From Dipteris shenzhenensis (taxonomy: Eukaryota; Polypodiophyta; Polypodiopsida; Gleicheniales), in the NCBI GenBank assembly GCA_047967505.1, contig CM106540.1: a stretch of DNA of 64,000 nucleotides; one strand, 5' to 3'. The first letter of the stretch is position 1, and each line of letters opens with the position of its first letter. The translations under genes and the position numbers were made by a program. Shown here piece by piece: positions 45,544 through 60,800 of the stretch. Under the pieces are notes generated by a model. That model was not told the DNA's origin, searched no databases, and was given only the letters and a program-made list of their open reading frames with translations.

Positions 45544-48500
45544 CCACCCACGCACTCGCACTCGCACTCGCACTTGCACACGCACACGCACACGCACACG
45601 CACACGCACAGGAATGATATGATCTGTGATTTCTACTACAAATGGGTAGACAATTGTACTCAGACTCTTTATTATATAAAGAATGGATGCGTATCTCATC
45701 TTCTTTTATAGTAGCAAGTGCAGTTTTCTAATCTGAATATGAATTGTGATGGAGTTACAGGATGATATTCGTTATATAAAAATATACAGAAGTCGAGAAG
45801 TGGGTCAATCCTACATAACTTCTGTGATGACCACCATCATTGCAATAATCCATGGATTGTGGCTTGTATTCTGCATCAGGCCTGATATTGTAAGTATTCT
45901 ATCATACTATATAAGGATACATGGACTCTGATTTGATAGAGTGATTGCATGCTGCTAATAGGGATTTGAAATTGATAGGTTTTTCTGTGTCACATGCACC
46001 AGGGTCAAGCCCAGGAGGCAGTGACAACTGGCTGCCTAGTCAGCAAATTGCAGCATATTTTCCTTTAGATGCTGGGCAGACTGACTCCTGCTGCGTGCCT
46101 AATGAGAACTAAATACTGATGTAGAGCCTATAGCGAATGCTGATGCAGATGCTGTAACCTATGCTGGGGCAGATCTGAAGTGTGGAAGGCCTTCTGTAGC
46201 TGAACTAGAGCCTGAACTCCAAAGCGGATGAAGGGCTACCCGTGGACTGGACTGACTATGCTTTGACTAGACTGAGTGGCGAGTCTGACTATGCTTTGAC
46301 TAGATTGATTGACTAGAATCATTGAATGACTGACTGTGCCTATATGCTGATGCAAACCTAATCTATATGCTCCTACATGCTCATGCAAGAAGCACATGAC
46401 TTGCAATAAGATCTTCTAGACTGGATTGATTCGAGTGAAAGCGAATGAACTGTGTGGCGGCATGGCTATCATCATGCTCCTAAGGTTGTCCACTTAGGCT
46501 TTGATACCAATGTAACATGCAGAGGCTTCTGACCGTAGTTAAACAACCTTAGACTAAGTGCATCTAAAAACTAGATAGCAGAGAGAGAGAGAAAGAGATA
46601 AGAGAATGTGAATCTGAGGGGCAAATAGCCCCTTATATAGGGATGGAAAACCAGCCGACTGGTTGGTGGTTTGACCAACTAGACCAGTTGATTGACTGAT
46701 TTGCTTGGTCGGGTCAATTGACCCGACATGGTCAGCTGTGAAGGCTGACCCTAGGTGACCTGGTGGGCCTGCCAATGGGCTCTTGGAATGCCCCCAAAAA
46801 GCCTGCAAATAAGTTGCGTTGGGATGCTGCAAGATGGTGACTATGCAGCCACATGGCTGGCATTGGGTCGGCCACTTGGCAGGCCTATATGAGGCCCCTC
46901 CCTCCTTTGTGTATAATCTTTTGGAGCATTCTTCTCTTCCTCTTTGGGTGGATCCCTTGTTGTATATAGTTGCCATTGCCTCATTTGCTAGAAATGAATT
47001 CCCTACAGAGGGTATCCCACAGTGGAAGACTGATAGAGCGTCCCTAGAAATTATGCGCAGAAGTATTTCACTATGGAATCAAACTTCTTTACTTGTCTGT
47101 ACTTCACAATCATAGATGTGTGTGCATTCTAGTAATAGACAAAGATCGAGGAGAGATATAGCACCAACAAAAGTATATTTCCATCCACAAAATGGATACA
47201 ATAGACAAAAGGGCCTGAGTCCCACCAAACCGTGGTCCTCAGTCCTTACCAAAAGCTGTGCTACTATCACCATGGCCCTTCTAGATCCTTGAGCCCACGT
47301 GCTCCTCTGAGCTCATGGAGACTCTTTGTCTAGTGATCCCCGCACCTTATTGCCCTGGAAGACAGTCTAGGGTAAAGCACTTCCTGAGCTAAGTCTGCAG
47401 CTTCTCTGTGCCTCTTTCTCCTCCTGGATGTAGGCCCAAGGAAGGTCTTCTGCTGCTCCTTTCTGCTTCCTGGAAGGCTGCTCTGCTGGATGCAAAAATG
47501 AGGCCCAAGTGGTCTCCTTTATAGGGGCTGGAGGCCTCCAAAATGAGCTGACTGGCTGCTGGTCTGTGGGCCAATCCACAGCCCTAGATTTGGGACTGTG
47601 GGGACCCTCCATGGGTCTGTGTGTTGGCCAACCTGGTTGGCCGGCCAACCTGGTTGGCCAGCCAACCAGCCAGCCCAGGCCCTATATAAGGGCAAGGGAA
47701 CTGCCCCTTTCAGCCCTTGTCTCCGCCTTCCACTGCCCCATGCCTGATACCACATTAGAAATGGAATCTTTACAGAGAGTATCCTATATCGGAATTACAT
47801 GCGGAAGTGTTTCACTACGGAATCAAACTCCTTTACTTGTGTGTACTTAACAATCATAAATGTGTGTGCAAGCCAGTAAATAGATCAAGATCCAAGAGAG
47901 ATATAGCACCAACAAAAGTATATTTCCGTTCACAAAATGGATACAATAGACAAAAGGGCCAGAATCCCACCAAACCGTGCTCCTCAGTCCTTAGCAAAGC
48001 TGTACTATTATCACCTTGGCCCTTCTAGATCCCTGAGCGCGCATACTCCTCTGAGCTTATGTAGACTCTTTGTCCAGTGATCCCCACTTTTTACTGCCCT
48101 TGGAAGACAGCCTACCTCCTGAGCTAAGAGTGCAGCTTCTCTGTGCCTCCTTCACCTCTTGGATATAGGCCCAAGGAAGGTCTTCTGCTGCTCCTTTCTG
48201 CCCCCTGGAAGGCTGCTCTGCTGGATGCCAAAATGAGGCCTACGTGGCCTCCTTTTATAGGGGCTGGAGGCCTCCAAATTGAGCCGACTGGCTGCTGGTC
48301 TGTGGGCCGATCCACAGCCTTAGATTTGGGACTGTGGGGACCCTCCATGAGTCTGTGTGCTGGCCGAGACCTGGTTGGCCAGCCAACCAGCCAGCCCAGG
48401 CGCTATATAAGGGCAAGGGAGCTGCCCCTTTCAGCCCTTTTCTCTGCCCTCCATCGCCCCATGCTGCTGCGCCTCCTGTCAGTCCACTTCCAGCCTGCGG

Positions 48501-48840
48501 ATCTGCTCCAGAATCCTCCATACAGTCTGCTGCAGATGTAGCCATCTGGACAGTTGCTGATGTCAGTGTTTGTTTCTTTGCTGGATTTCCTGCACAGTTC
48601 TGCCCCTTCCATCTGCAGACAGTCACGTGGCAGTGCTATTCGCTTGCTGCCCTCCATGGTGGCTTCCATCTGTTAGGTACTTGCTCCCTTGTGCTGCCCA
48701 CATGGCAGCCTATTTGCTGTCCATGTGGCAGCCCCAAATCTCTCCTTTTAGTCCTATGGTCCATCTCCCGGATGCACTCCTCATTTAGGGGCTCACAGAT
48801 GAGGAGATGACCAACCCTAATCCAACATCATTCATGTGTC

Positions 48841-48887
<47 letters not shown>

Positions 48888-51800
48888 GTATGCTTCCGCA
48901 ATGCACCACTCTCACTGGTAATTCTATCCATGAGTCATTGTCACGGGGGTGTCAAATTCGAAGTACTTTAATGTACTACAAGACTGTGACAACTTTGGTT
49001 TTAAAAGTCCAAGCGTGGGCTTAATAATGTGTAATTAAACGCGGCATGGTGCCTAGCACATAAGCGTAATTAATCCCTAGGCCCAAAGGCATTCCAAGGA
49101 ATTAAAAGAGTGGTTGTTGGGAAATGATGACATGGCATTGTTAATGGGTCCCCTAGAGAGCCATGTACCTTCAATGGCCCCCTTAGAGTTCCAGGTGTTT
49201 CTAGTGCCTTCTACATGCTCCTTTGCCATTCCTGGACCTTCTTGGGCCTTCTAAACTTCACGTGTGGTTTTCTCTCTCATCTTCTCCCTTTGTTGAGATT
49301 TTGGACTGGTTTTTTAGCTTCCTTCACCTGAATTCCGTTTTTGTTCATAACTCCTCACCCGTTTGGATTCCTCGACTTCCGTTTGGCCCGATGGCTTCCC
49401 CTCTGCCTCCCCTTCGCAATGATATGCTTTTCCCTCTGTGTGTTTAGTAGAACGGGCAGCGATGAGCACTTCTGTTGCTGGTTGAATTTGCAAAAGTGGC
49501 TTTTTCTGGACCTTTTTGCTGCTATAGCCTCCTGGGCCTCTCCTCTTGCAAAGCTACATCTTTCTATTGAATTTCGAGTGGTCCCACGTGCTAGTTGACT
49601 GGTTTTTCTCAGTTTTGGAGGACTTTTTGGCGGTGAAACTTCTCCAAAACCTTCTCAATGCATTTCTCTCTGATGCACACTTCTTTTGAGCCCAAGAACT
49701 CCCAGTTCTTCGCAACAGAAGTGCTTCTTTTCCCATTTTTCAGTGGAATTCTTGTTGGTCGGCTCTTGTAAATGCTCTTTCTTCATGCCTTTGCACTCCT
49801 CATTGGCTGAGAATGCAATTGGGCATTGGCTACTATGTCCTCTTGGCGATTGAGGACGTGGTTCGAGTTTTCAGGGCTTGGTGAGTTGTGATTTTGTTGC
49901 TGCAATTTCTTTTTGCCATAAGCTATTGGTTGGCCTTGTGTGCTGCCTCTTTCTTGGTTCACAGGTGCCTAGGCAGTGCTACATGGGTCATTCTTTGGTT
50001 GGGTACTTTGCTGATTTTATTTTGGAGCTTTGAAAAGCTTCGTGAATGCCATCTGGAAACCACTCAAAGAGAGTGTAGTGTGATTGCATTTGGACAGCCA
50101 ATGGAATTGCACTCGGAAAAGACTCAAGAGAATGCCTTTGGATTGAGCCTATGGGTTAAGTGCACTTATGTGATGGTGTTCTATGCTTGAAAGCCTTGCG
50201 AAGGCTCAGTGAATTGGGGCTTCGTGCTCAGTTACAGGGAAGGTCTCCCAGATGCAACTTGTAATCATTTCACTGTGAAATATAAAGAAATACCGAAAGG
50301 GGTGCCACGGTGTTTGGGCTCAATGGGGTGCACTTGTCTATGTTTGTTGAGCACGGGCATTCTAGCCTCCATTCCTTTTTCAGTGGTTTTGTTTGTGAAC
50401 AAATGGGTAAATGCCAAATGGTGATCATGCAATGGTTAATGGTTGTGATATATGCTTTGTAGTGGAACTAAACCTTTAATCACTTCAGCACTTATTTACA
50501 GCTCGCCCTCTGAGTGATTAGAGGCCGGTTTCATTGGTTCCGTTGCCGGGACACCTCACACTCTTCCTCAAGAGGTGGGCCTCGGTAGTTTGGTGAAAGG
50601 ATATCTTTGCTGCACTTTTTGACAGTTGAATATTACAGCCATAAACATGGTGAGTACCCATGAGCAAGAGAGCTCCACAACTCCTCAAAGGAGAAGGCAG
50701 GAAAGCCTTAATGATCCAGCTGTGTACAGCTGCAGGGAGCACAACAAATGCCTTTTGAGCAGGCCACACATGAAGCTACAACTCAGCTCAACGGTGATAC
50801 TAATTCTAGCAGTGAGTCAGATGATGCTACTATGTTGAATGCACAGCTTGCAAGTGCAGTGACTGCTTTGACTCAGCTTACTCAAAATTTGGCTCAGATT
50901 GTGTAAACAAATGCCAAGAAGAAGAAGAAATCAAGAAAGTACAAGCACGGAAAGAGTGAGTACACACATGCATCAGCTTCTCATGGCGGGCCTAACACTC
51001 ATGCATCAGTTTCCCATGAGGGACAACCATAAAAAATGACTCAGAAAGTGACTTTCAAGAGAGGGGAATCCCCCAAAAGAGCACTTGAGAAAGAGGTACA
51101 AAAAGTTCAGCTAGTGCAACAGTATGAGCAGCTAGCACAAGGCCTTGGTTTGGGTATTTCTACTCCTCAAAATAATAATGTGCAGTCCATAAATGTGGCT
51201 CAGCCACCTCAGCCATATTTGAGGCAGTAACTTGAATATTTTGGTACAGATTCTTTCTTTGATGCTATGTTGATTTCACCGCCAACTGGGCATAGAAAGC
51301 AAGCCATGTATGACAATGTGGGAATGCAGCCAGGAATGCAAGCCACAGCACATGCTCCCATGCCTTGGCAAGTTGAGGATGCATATCCAGGGATATCAGG
51401 ACGTAGAGGACTTCTACATTATGCCTTTGCCAGAGTGATGCTTTGCTTGGGATGCCTTGGATGTACACGGTGGGGGCTAATGTGCAGATGAGAAACAAGA
51501 AGATTTCTTAAACTCATAGAGAAAAAAATCATGTACTAGATGTAAAGTTGAAAGGGGAGTCCATCCCTGTAGTTTCAGCTTCTTGTATTTCCAATGTAAT
51601 AAAGCGTCATATTTCAGCGTACTTGATTTTTGTCAAAGACGACAACCAACCAGTTCAGGAAGGCTCTACTCTTTTTGCTTTAGATAGAGAAAGGGCTGCT
51701 TTTATTTCAGATTTTCAGGATTGTTTCTCAGATGCACTTCCTTAAGAATTACCTCCCAAGAGGCCCGAGGCTTACAATAATACGGTGCACACATCCATAG

Positions 51801-54800
51801 GTAAAGCACCTTTTGAAATAGTAGAAGGTGCCAGGAAGATACATCCCATTTTGCATACAAAATAGAAAATCGTCGAAGCTGATCGTTTTGTGGAAAGCCT
51901 TGAAGAGGCTTACAAGAAGATGAAATATGCCTTGCAAAGAAGTCAGGACAAGCAGAAAAGAGCAGCAGATAAGCACCGTAGGGAATTGGTATATACAGAA
52001 GGTGTTTGGGTTTTGCTGCGTTTTCAAAAGACAAGGTTGAAAAATAAGAAAGGCAAGGAAAGGTTGTACACAAAGGTGAACATGCGTTACTATGGTTCTT
52101 TTCAGGTTTCTGAAAAGATAAATGAGGTAGCTTACAGGCTGAAGTTGCCTCCGCATTGGAAGATACATAATGCCTTTCATATGTGCTTGTTAAAGCAATG
52201 TCATGGAGATGTTCCGGATGATTTACCTGATGAGGTACAGTCTGAAGTGGAAGAACATGATGAACTTCTGGTCCCAGAGCAGATTCTGGCACACAGAGAT
52301 AGAAAGCTTAAGGGTAAAGTTATCCGTTGCTTCGTGGTAAAATTTTAAAATTACCCATCACTCGATGCGAAATGGATGGAGGAAGGTGATCTGGCAGATT
52401 CTCCTGGGATATTGTAGCTTTACCTTGATGCTTTTCAGTTAGAGCTGACTGCGGTCCGGGCTCCTACAAGTAGTTCAGCAGAGCGAGCGTCTGGAGCATT
52501 ACCTGGTGTTCGAGAGGGAGGTAGCACCTCCACTCCCTTAGTACCGACGGGCTCACCGTGATTTAATGAGGTCGCTTGATGACACTGTTTGTATGTTTCA
52601 TCTGAGATACTGAGCTAATAGTATTTCTGCTGTGAGACTTCATGATATTGATGCATCTTGACTATTGATCACCGAGGATCACATAGATTTTGAGCAGTGT
52701 ATATGGATGGATGCATGCCTCTCCTAGCCATATTTTCACTGTCTTTGTAAACTATAGCTGCGCCTTTCTTATATACTCTTTCATGGTATATTTCATGCTC
52801 GCTCTTGTGTTTTGGGGCAGCAAACTGTGGTTTGCTGTTTCAAGAGAGAGGTATGTCACGGGGGTGTGAAATTCTAAGTACTTTGATGTACTACAATCTT
52901 GCAAAGCTACAGCTTTCTGTTGAATTTCGACAGGTTCCACGCGCTGGTTGACTGGTTTTTCTTAGATTTGGAGGACTTTTTGGCGATGAAACTTCTCCAA
53001 AACCTTCTCAATGCATTCCTCTCTGATGCACGCTTCTTTTGAGCCCAAGAACTCCCACTTCTTCGCGACAGAACTGCTTCTTTTCGCATTTTTCAGTGTA
53101 ATTCTTGTTGGTCGGCTCTTGTAAATGCTCTTTCTTCATGCCTTTGCACTTCTCTTTGGCTGAGAATGAAATTGGGCATTGGCTACTATGTCCTCTTGGC
53201 GATTGAGGACTTGGTTCGAGTTTTCAGGGCTTGGTGAGTTGTGATTTCGTTGCTGCAATTTCATTTTGCCAAAAGCTATTGGTTGGCCTCATGTCCCGCC
53301 TCTTTCTTGGTTCACAGGTGCCCAGGCAGTGCTACATGAGTCATTCTTTGGTTGGGTACTTTGCTGGTTTATTTTGGAGCTTTGAAAAGCTGCGTGAATG
53401 CCATCTAGAAACCACTCAAAGAGAGTGCAGCTGGGGTGCAGTGTGATTGCATCTGGACAGCCAATGGAATTGCACTCGGAAAAGAGAATGCCTTTGGATT
53501 GAGCCTATGGGTTAAGTGTACTTATGTGATGGTGCTCTATGCTTGAAAGCCTTGCGAAGGCTCAGTGAATTAGGGCTGCGTGCTCAGTTGCAAGGAAGGT
53601 CTCCCAGATGCAACTTGTAATCATTTCACTGTGAAGTATAAAGAAATACCGAAAGGGGCGTCACGATTTTGGGGCCAATGGGGTGCACTTGTCTATGTTT
53701 GTTGAGCCGGGGCATTCTAGCCTCCATCCCTTTTTCAGTGGTTTTGTTTGTGAACAAATGGGTAAATGCCAAATGGTGATCATGCAATGGTTAATGGTTG
53801 TGATATATGCTGTGAGCTGTAAATAAGTGCTGAAGTGATTAAAGGTTTAGTTCCACTGCCCTCTGAGTGATTAGAGGCAGGGCTCAGTCATCATAATCAA
53901 GATGAATGGATCATTTCTAGGAGGAGATGATGGTGTTATTTCCCTCTCTTCTTTAGGCAATGGAGGATATGCAACTAGTTGATTATTATGCCTCCCTTCC
54001 CTTTCCATTCTTTCCTTTTACTAATAAAAGAGAGGAAATGACTTCTTGTAATTTCAAAATAGAGGTTTATTTTAGTGCGAAAGTCAAGTGTTGTAGAGTT
54101 GGTGGTACTTAGATCCGACTCCCGCTTGATTTGTGTCAAAAAACAAGCTGAAATGAGCCCTTCTTCCTTGTCTTTTTGCTGTAAATGGTGCGCTAACTTT
54201 AGATTGCTTAATTTGAGTGAATTGGAGTCTCAGCACCATTATAGGAGGTACTTGAGGGGTAGTTCAGCCCCTAAATATTTTTTTGATCGGACCTTCCGTT
54301 AGGAGAACCCGCCCGGGGGGGGGGGGGACACTAGGTTAGGACATCCGTTTCCCATTAAAAAGGTAGAAACATAGTGGAGTTTTAGAGAAAGGGCTTCCCT
54401 GGCAAACTTGAAATCCCGTCTCTCCTATCTTCTACTGCTCGGATTTTCATTGTCCCTTGTTGGTTGGATCCTCTCCGACTGTCTTTTCGCCTCTTCTAGA
54501 TGCGCAGATCAGATTTGCTCTTTGTCCATTGTTCAGAAGATCCACTTTCTTGAGTATGAGAGCCACGTTGAAGAGGATCAGAACATACTTAGATTATGAT
54601 CTTACACTCTTGCAGCAAGAGCACTGAAGAGAGGGTATGATACGTGTCATGGCAGCAAGAGAAGCAAAGTGGGTTGTCCATAGAGATGGGAAAGTCATAA
54701 TCCGAGAAAGGAAAGAAAGAGGAGAGGAAATAGATGGGGACAACACATGATGGTGCCCAGGCCATGAGGTGAGGGACGACATGGATTGAAGATCGCGGTA

Positions 54801-57800
54801 TGGAATCACAATGGCACCCTATGGTCAGACCCTAGAGGCGTCTTAGAGATTTACACCGACAGAGAGATGATATTCTACACCGTGCCACATCGCATGGTGC
54901 ACACACTGCTACACATGCATAAAATCATACGGATGGTGCACACACTGCTACACACACCGTCATCGCGTAAGTGATGCACACACTGCTACACACTCATATG
55001 GCCATAGCACACACTGCTACACACACCGTCATCGCGTAAGTGATGCACACACTGCTACACACCCATATGGCCATAGCCATATATATCCATCCATGCGTAC
55101 GGATGGTGCACACACTACTACACATACCATCGCTCGTTGCGTAAGTGGTGCACAACACTGCTACACACTCATACGAACAGCGAGCACACATTGCATCAGC
55201 GGTGCGACAAAATGCTAGATCCCACAACTAAATACTGAAAGATTAAAAAAATATTGCTTGATATCGCAATTGTTCTCAATTGTGTGACAAAAAGGTAGTC
55301 AACAAATGAGGGTACTGGCAAAAATATCTTGCGGGCATCCACTTGGCATCCTCTATAGGGTGGTTCTTAAATGTAACAAGATAAATGGGATATGAATTTT
55401 CACGTCTTGTCTCAGTGATTTGTGTATCAATGATACTATTTGGCTCTAATAGTTGGGTCTCTCCTTGAAGCAAAGGTGCCTCCTCGTCAATTGGTCGAAT
55501 CTGTGGGTTTCCACGAAAAGGTTTCAAGAGATGCACATGAAAAGAATTATGAAATTTTCAATGTGGCGGTAATTCTAACCGATAGGAATTGTCATTGATA
55601 CGCTCTAAAATTTTAAAGAGACCATAGGATTTAGGAGCAAACTTTACGACAGGATGTGTCTCAATACTCTTAAGTCGCAGCTTGTTAATTCGTAACATCA
55701 TTAAGTCGCCTTTTTTAAATATAACTCTTTTTCTCTCCTTGTTTGCTCATTTAGTATATATAGCTTGAGCGTGCTCTATATTCTTATGAACAGTAGGCAA
55801 AATTGTAGAGAAGCCTCAGTGAATCGGTCAGCAGCCTCTACTTGATGCTTAAGATGGGTCAATGGAGTAGGAATAGTCTTGCCATAGACAACTTGAAAGG
55901 GTGATTCACCTGTGGTAGAGTGCTTAGTATTGTTGTAGGAAAATTGTAAAAGGTGTAAATATTTATCCCATTTTCCTGGCTGACTTGAGACATAAGCACA
56001 CATCATGTCACAAATAGTATTTTGTGTGACTTAAGTTTGACCATTGGTCTTCGGATGAAAAGCGGTGGAGAAGCCTAACTTTGTACCAAGATGATTAAAA
56101 AGTGCTGTCCAAAAGTTACTATAGAATTTACTATCTCGGTTTGACACGATTACTTTTGGAAGGCTGTGGTGAACCATGAATATCTTTAGGCTGTGGCTAG
56201 TTCACTATTGGCTCTACTTTCTTTGGATCTACTTAAATAGCTTTAGTTGAAAAAATGCGACCAAGATATTCAATTTCAGATTGAAGAAATGAACTTTTCT
56301 TTGGGTTGGCATAGAGTTGGTTCTCGCGTAAGAGCAAGAAAACAAGATTCAAGTGTTTCTCATGTTCCTCTTGACTCTTGCTATACACCATGATATCATC
56401 GAAGAAAACTACCACAATGTCCTGATAGGGTAGGAAAATATGGTTCATCATCCGACTAAATGTGGCAGGTGCATTAGTCAGGTCAAAAGGCATAACAAGG
56501 AATTTGTAGTGACCGGTTTGGGCTCTAAAAGCAGTCTTGAAAATATCGAGCTTGGTCACTCTCACTTGATGATATCCTGACTTAAGATCGATTTTGCTAA
56601 ATATTGTGGCTCCTTTCAACTTGGCAAGAAGGTCATCGACTCTCGGAATGGGGTATTGATTCTTCACTATTATTTTATTTAAGGCACGATAATCAATGCA
56701 CATCCGAAAAGTCTAATTTTGTTCTTGACAAGAAGAACAGGGGCCCCAAATGGTGAAGTCTAGGTTGAATCAAGCCTCGAGCCAAAAGGTCTTCTATTTG
56801 GGATTGAATCTCTTGTTGCTCAGTAGGATTATGTCTATATGGTGCCTTGCATGGTGGAGCACTACCTAGGATAAGATCAATCTTATGGTCCTCAAGTCTA
56901 GACTGAAGAAGGCTGGGAGGTAAGTCTTCCATAAAACAATCAGCATAGGTAGCTAGACAAGGACCAAGAGGCTCTTGCTCTGGTTTTCAGTCGCGGGACT
57001 AGCCTCGACCTTGTTGACCATAACAAGACATGTTTTGTCATGTTTGCGCATAGCTCTTTTAGCTTGGGTATGTGACAATAAAGGCCAAGAGGGAAGGCTC
57101 TTGTCGCATTCCAAAGTCATGGACTCAGTGTCCTGAGTCACGGTAATAGTGCACTCAAGATAATTAGGTTTGGCATTGTGATCGATGCACTGGGCCATCC
57201 CAAGAATGAGATCTTACTCACACAAAGGAGCGAATAAGAAATCACGCCTCTCGGCTAATGGCCCTATAGTCACCTCAAGATCCTTCACCATTTGCAAACA
57301 ATTGTAATGTGATCCTTGAAAAACTGATTTGACTTTGTATTTTGTTTTGATGGATGGAAGACCTAGTTTCTCAACTAAACGATGTGAAATGAAATTGTGG
57401 GTGCTTCCATCGTCAAACAAAACATTATATTCTTTTTTGTGTAATGATGCAGTCATGCGTAACAAAGAAGTACAAAAAAGAGATGCACCTTTACCTGAAG
57501 AGCACTTACCTGAAGGAATGTAGTCGATGTCCTCGGTTTTCTCCTCATCTTTGTCCTCTTGCTTGAAAGATTCATCCTGGGATCCTTCAGCAATATCATC
57601 TATGTAGTTGACTCGTGTAGGATTGCGTTGGCTAGTACCGTTAATACGGCCATTGGTGCGTCCTCCATTGCCTTCACTGTTGTTGTTAGTATTCTTTCCC
57701 TGAGTATTTGGCTTGCTTGTAGCAAGTGGATTCTTTGGACATTCAAAAGAATAGTGCCCCTTCTCCTTGCAACTATAACACTTGACAAGTATACCAGTTC

Positions 57801-60800
57801 TTCGATTTATATTTGATTTAGGGGACTTCCCATTAGACTTACCATCAACTTTACCAGTTGGGTCCTTCTTCTTGAAGAATGGAGTATGTTTCTTTGCTCG
57901 AGGAGTATGAGTAGCAAAGCTTCTTACATGTTTCCTTTCTGATTCTAATGCCAAATCCATAGCATCAGAAGCTGTAGATGGTCGAAGCATGCACACATCA
58001 GTACGAATAGCAGAGCGCAAATCCTCAATAAAGGTACGGCATTGCTTCTTTCGTGGTGCTTTTTCAATGGTCTGTAGTTGAAGTAATGCCGAAAGATATT
58101 TCTCAGTGTATGCATCAACACTTTCATTGTCCAGTTGCCTCATTCTTCGCCATTGCCTACGAGTATCCTCTTCGAACTGTGTAGGTAGGAAGCGCTTCTT
58201 AATTTTGTCTTTGAATGCTTCCCATGTGTTTGGAATGCGTGTGCTTTTCACAAGTACACTCCACCATAATTGCGTACTGTTCATCATACGACTAGCAGCT
58301 AGTTTCACCTTCTCCATCTCTTGATATTATTCTCCCCAAAAAGTATTGGTTGAAGGAACTAATCCAAGAAAGTAAAGCCTGTTCATCTCTTTTATCATCA
58401 TACTTTGGAAAAGTAAAAGTTTTGCGATTGATCTTACTTGACTTCTTTTTATTATGAAGCTTGAGTGCTTTTAGGATGGCCTTGTCGACATTGTCTCTGT
58501 CATCATTGGACTCATGCGAAGGAGTAGTGTCGTGGTGTCGCCGCAATGAAGTCTTTACATGATGCTTCTTCTTTCTTTGATGTCTTGTTCTGCTTCTTCC
58601 ACGCTCATTACCGGAGGTGTCTGACGGTTCGCTATTGTTGCTTTCATCATGATCTTCATCTTTCCTACGCTTTTTTGTGACTTCAGTGAGCTCCTTTAGT
58701 ACTCAAGTTGTATGTCTTTCATTGTCTTTGTGTGTGTTATACATATTGCGCATGTTCTCAAGTTCTTACTCAAGGTCTTGCGCATGTTGTTTTCATGCCT
58801 CCAATGATTCTGATGTAATCATAGGGTCCTCGTCCACAGTAGATATAGGTGGCTTCCAAGTTGACGTCACTTGTCGTAGTGTATCTTCAGTGTCTTGGCG
58901 AAGTCGCTTCTCATGTTGATAGAGTGCTTGCCACCCTTCCTCAGTAAGTTTCTCTGGTGGTGGTGTTGGGTGCAGGAAGCAATGAAACGGGAGTGGAGTG
59001 CAAAAAGCAAACAACAAGCTGAAGCAAAACATAGTACTGCTCAAATGGATAAGAGGGAAATACAAAGGGTGGCCTATATGGTCCCCAAGTCAACCATATG
59101 GTTGACCAGTGAAGTCAACTCATAGAGTTGACCTGACCTACAAGGCTCATACCAGGGCTAAGTGCTAACAAACCCCCCTCCATGGTATGGCTAAAGTATT
59201 CTGGAAATATCTCAGGAATACCTGGAAACTACATCATGGTTGCACGTATTCGTCCTAGAGGTATATAGCAACCTATGATAAGTACGGAGTGATCCCTCAC
59301 ATAATAAAAGGAACCAAGTGTAAAGCATGTCGAAATGCTTCAAACTTGGGTTGTGGTAAAGCCTTTGTGAAGAGATCTACCAAGTTGTCCTCGGTGGGAA
59401 CATAGGACAACTGGATGTCTCCACCAGACAGTCACTCTCGAACGTAGTGATAGTGGACCTCAATATGCTTTGTGCGCGCATGAAACATTGGGTTTCTAGC
59501 AACCGCCAAAGCACTCTGGCTGTCGGTGTAGATCGTAGTAGAGTCGGGCTGAATGATATCAAGATCTGCAACAAGTAACTTTTGAAGCCAAACACACTCT
59601 ACTGTAGCTGTGAAAGTTGCTCTGTACTCAGCTTCACAACTGGATGTGGCAACTGTAGGCTGCTTCTTGCTGAACCAAGAGATGCATGAAGCTCCAAGAA
59701 TAAAACAGTTGCCGTTGTGTGACACCCTAGTGTCATAACATCTTGCCCAGTCACTGTCCGTAAATGTATGCAAAGCAAGTGGGACCTCTGAACCATATAA
59801 TAGAAATGCTGCATGGCCTTCAAGTATCGAAAGACCTGCTTCACTGCTTGCCAATGCTGCGTACTGGCATATTGAAGATCAGGTTGGGTATGACAAAGGT
59901 ATATAAGGCATCCAACAGCCTACTGATAAAGGGATGCATCAATTGGCGGACTTCCATCCTCGGAGGAGCAATGAAAGACATGTTCCAATGGAGTAGAAAT
60001 TGGCTTGCAATCCTCGAATTGGAAGCGATCAAGGAGCTGTCCAATATACTTGGGCTGACTCATCATTATACCCCCCTCAACATATGCAAACTGTATGCCC
60101 AAATAATAGTGCAACCGGCCCATATTTGTCATGGCAAAAGACTGCTGTACATCAGCCTTGAAATCTGCAATTTGTTTCATATTTGGCCCAGTGATAAGCA
60201 TGTCATCCACATATAAAATCAGAATTAAAAATTCTGATGCACTCTTTCGGACATAAAGTTGCCATGCATTTGTTTATACGCATCTCTAGTGCGGGCTGGC
60301 AAAGGCTCAGCTTGTTTGCCTTTGGGACTGATTTTTGCTGTTTAATGACAGCGTGCTCCTGTGCAACTGCCTGCTCAATGCATGATCATCAATTGAAGAC
60401 ATATCAGGCTGAGCAGGAGCTATTGGTGGAGAATGTGCACTGCTAGAAGTGTGTGGCACAATAGTCTGCACTGGCTGCTCTGGATCTGTGGGTGACTGAA
60501 AGAGAGGAAACAATGTATCAAAGACATCTGAGGCATCAACAGTAGGCTGTTTTTTGCATTCCAGCAAGGTAAAGGCACATTTTCAGCGAATATAACATCC
60601 CTACTGACAATGACCTTGCCCATGTTGGGCTGATACAACCTGTATCCCTTGCTCTATAACCGATGAATATGCATTTTACAGCTTTGTCTTCAAGCTTGTG
60701 CCTTAGCTGAGATGGCACATGAGCATAAGCCAATGACCCGAACACCTGCATATGAGAAATTTCAGGTTTGCGACTGTGCCATGCCTCGTAAGGTGTGATA

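Larger units (their letters stand above)
48939..53886 (+). mobile_element. Ty3/gypsy LTR retrotransposon, internally deleted (4.9 kb)
   Basis: LTRs at 48939-50533 (1,595 bp) and 52854-53886 (1,033 bp) start TGTCACGGGGGTGT. The target-site duplication GTCAT is at 48934-48938 and 53887-53891. The second LTR lacks about 560 bp present in the first (about 48985-49545). After the first LTR the sequence TTGGTTCCGTTGCCGGGA matches the primer-binding-site type common in plant Ty3/gypsy elements. The interior keeps gag scraps and the end of integrase but has lost protease, RT and RNase H. Confidence 0.9.

Noticed and set aside
45451-45711. Frames of 82 codons on both strands at 45.5 kb
   Set aside because: They are products of the poly-C and CA microsatellite in ALG14 intron 2.
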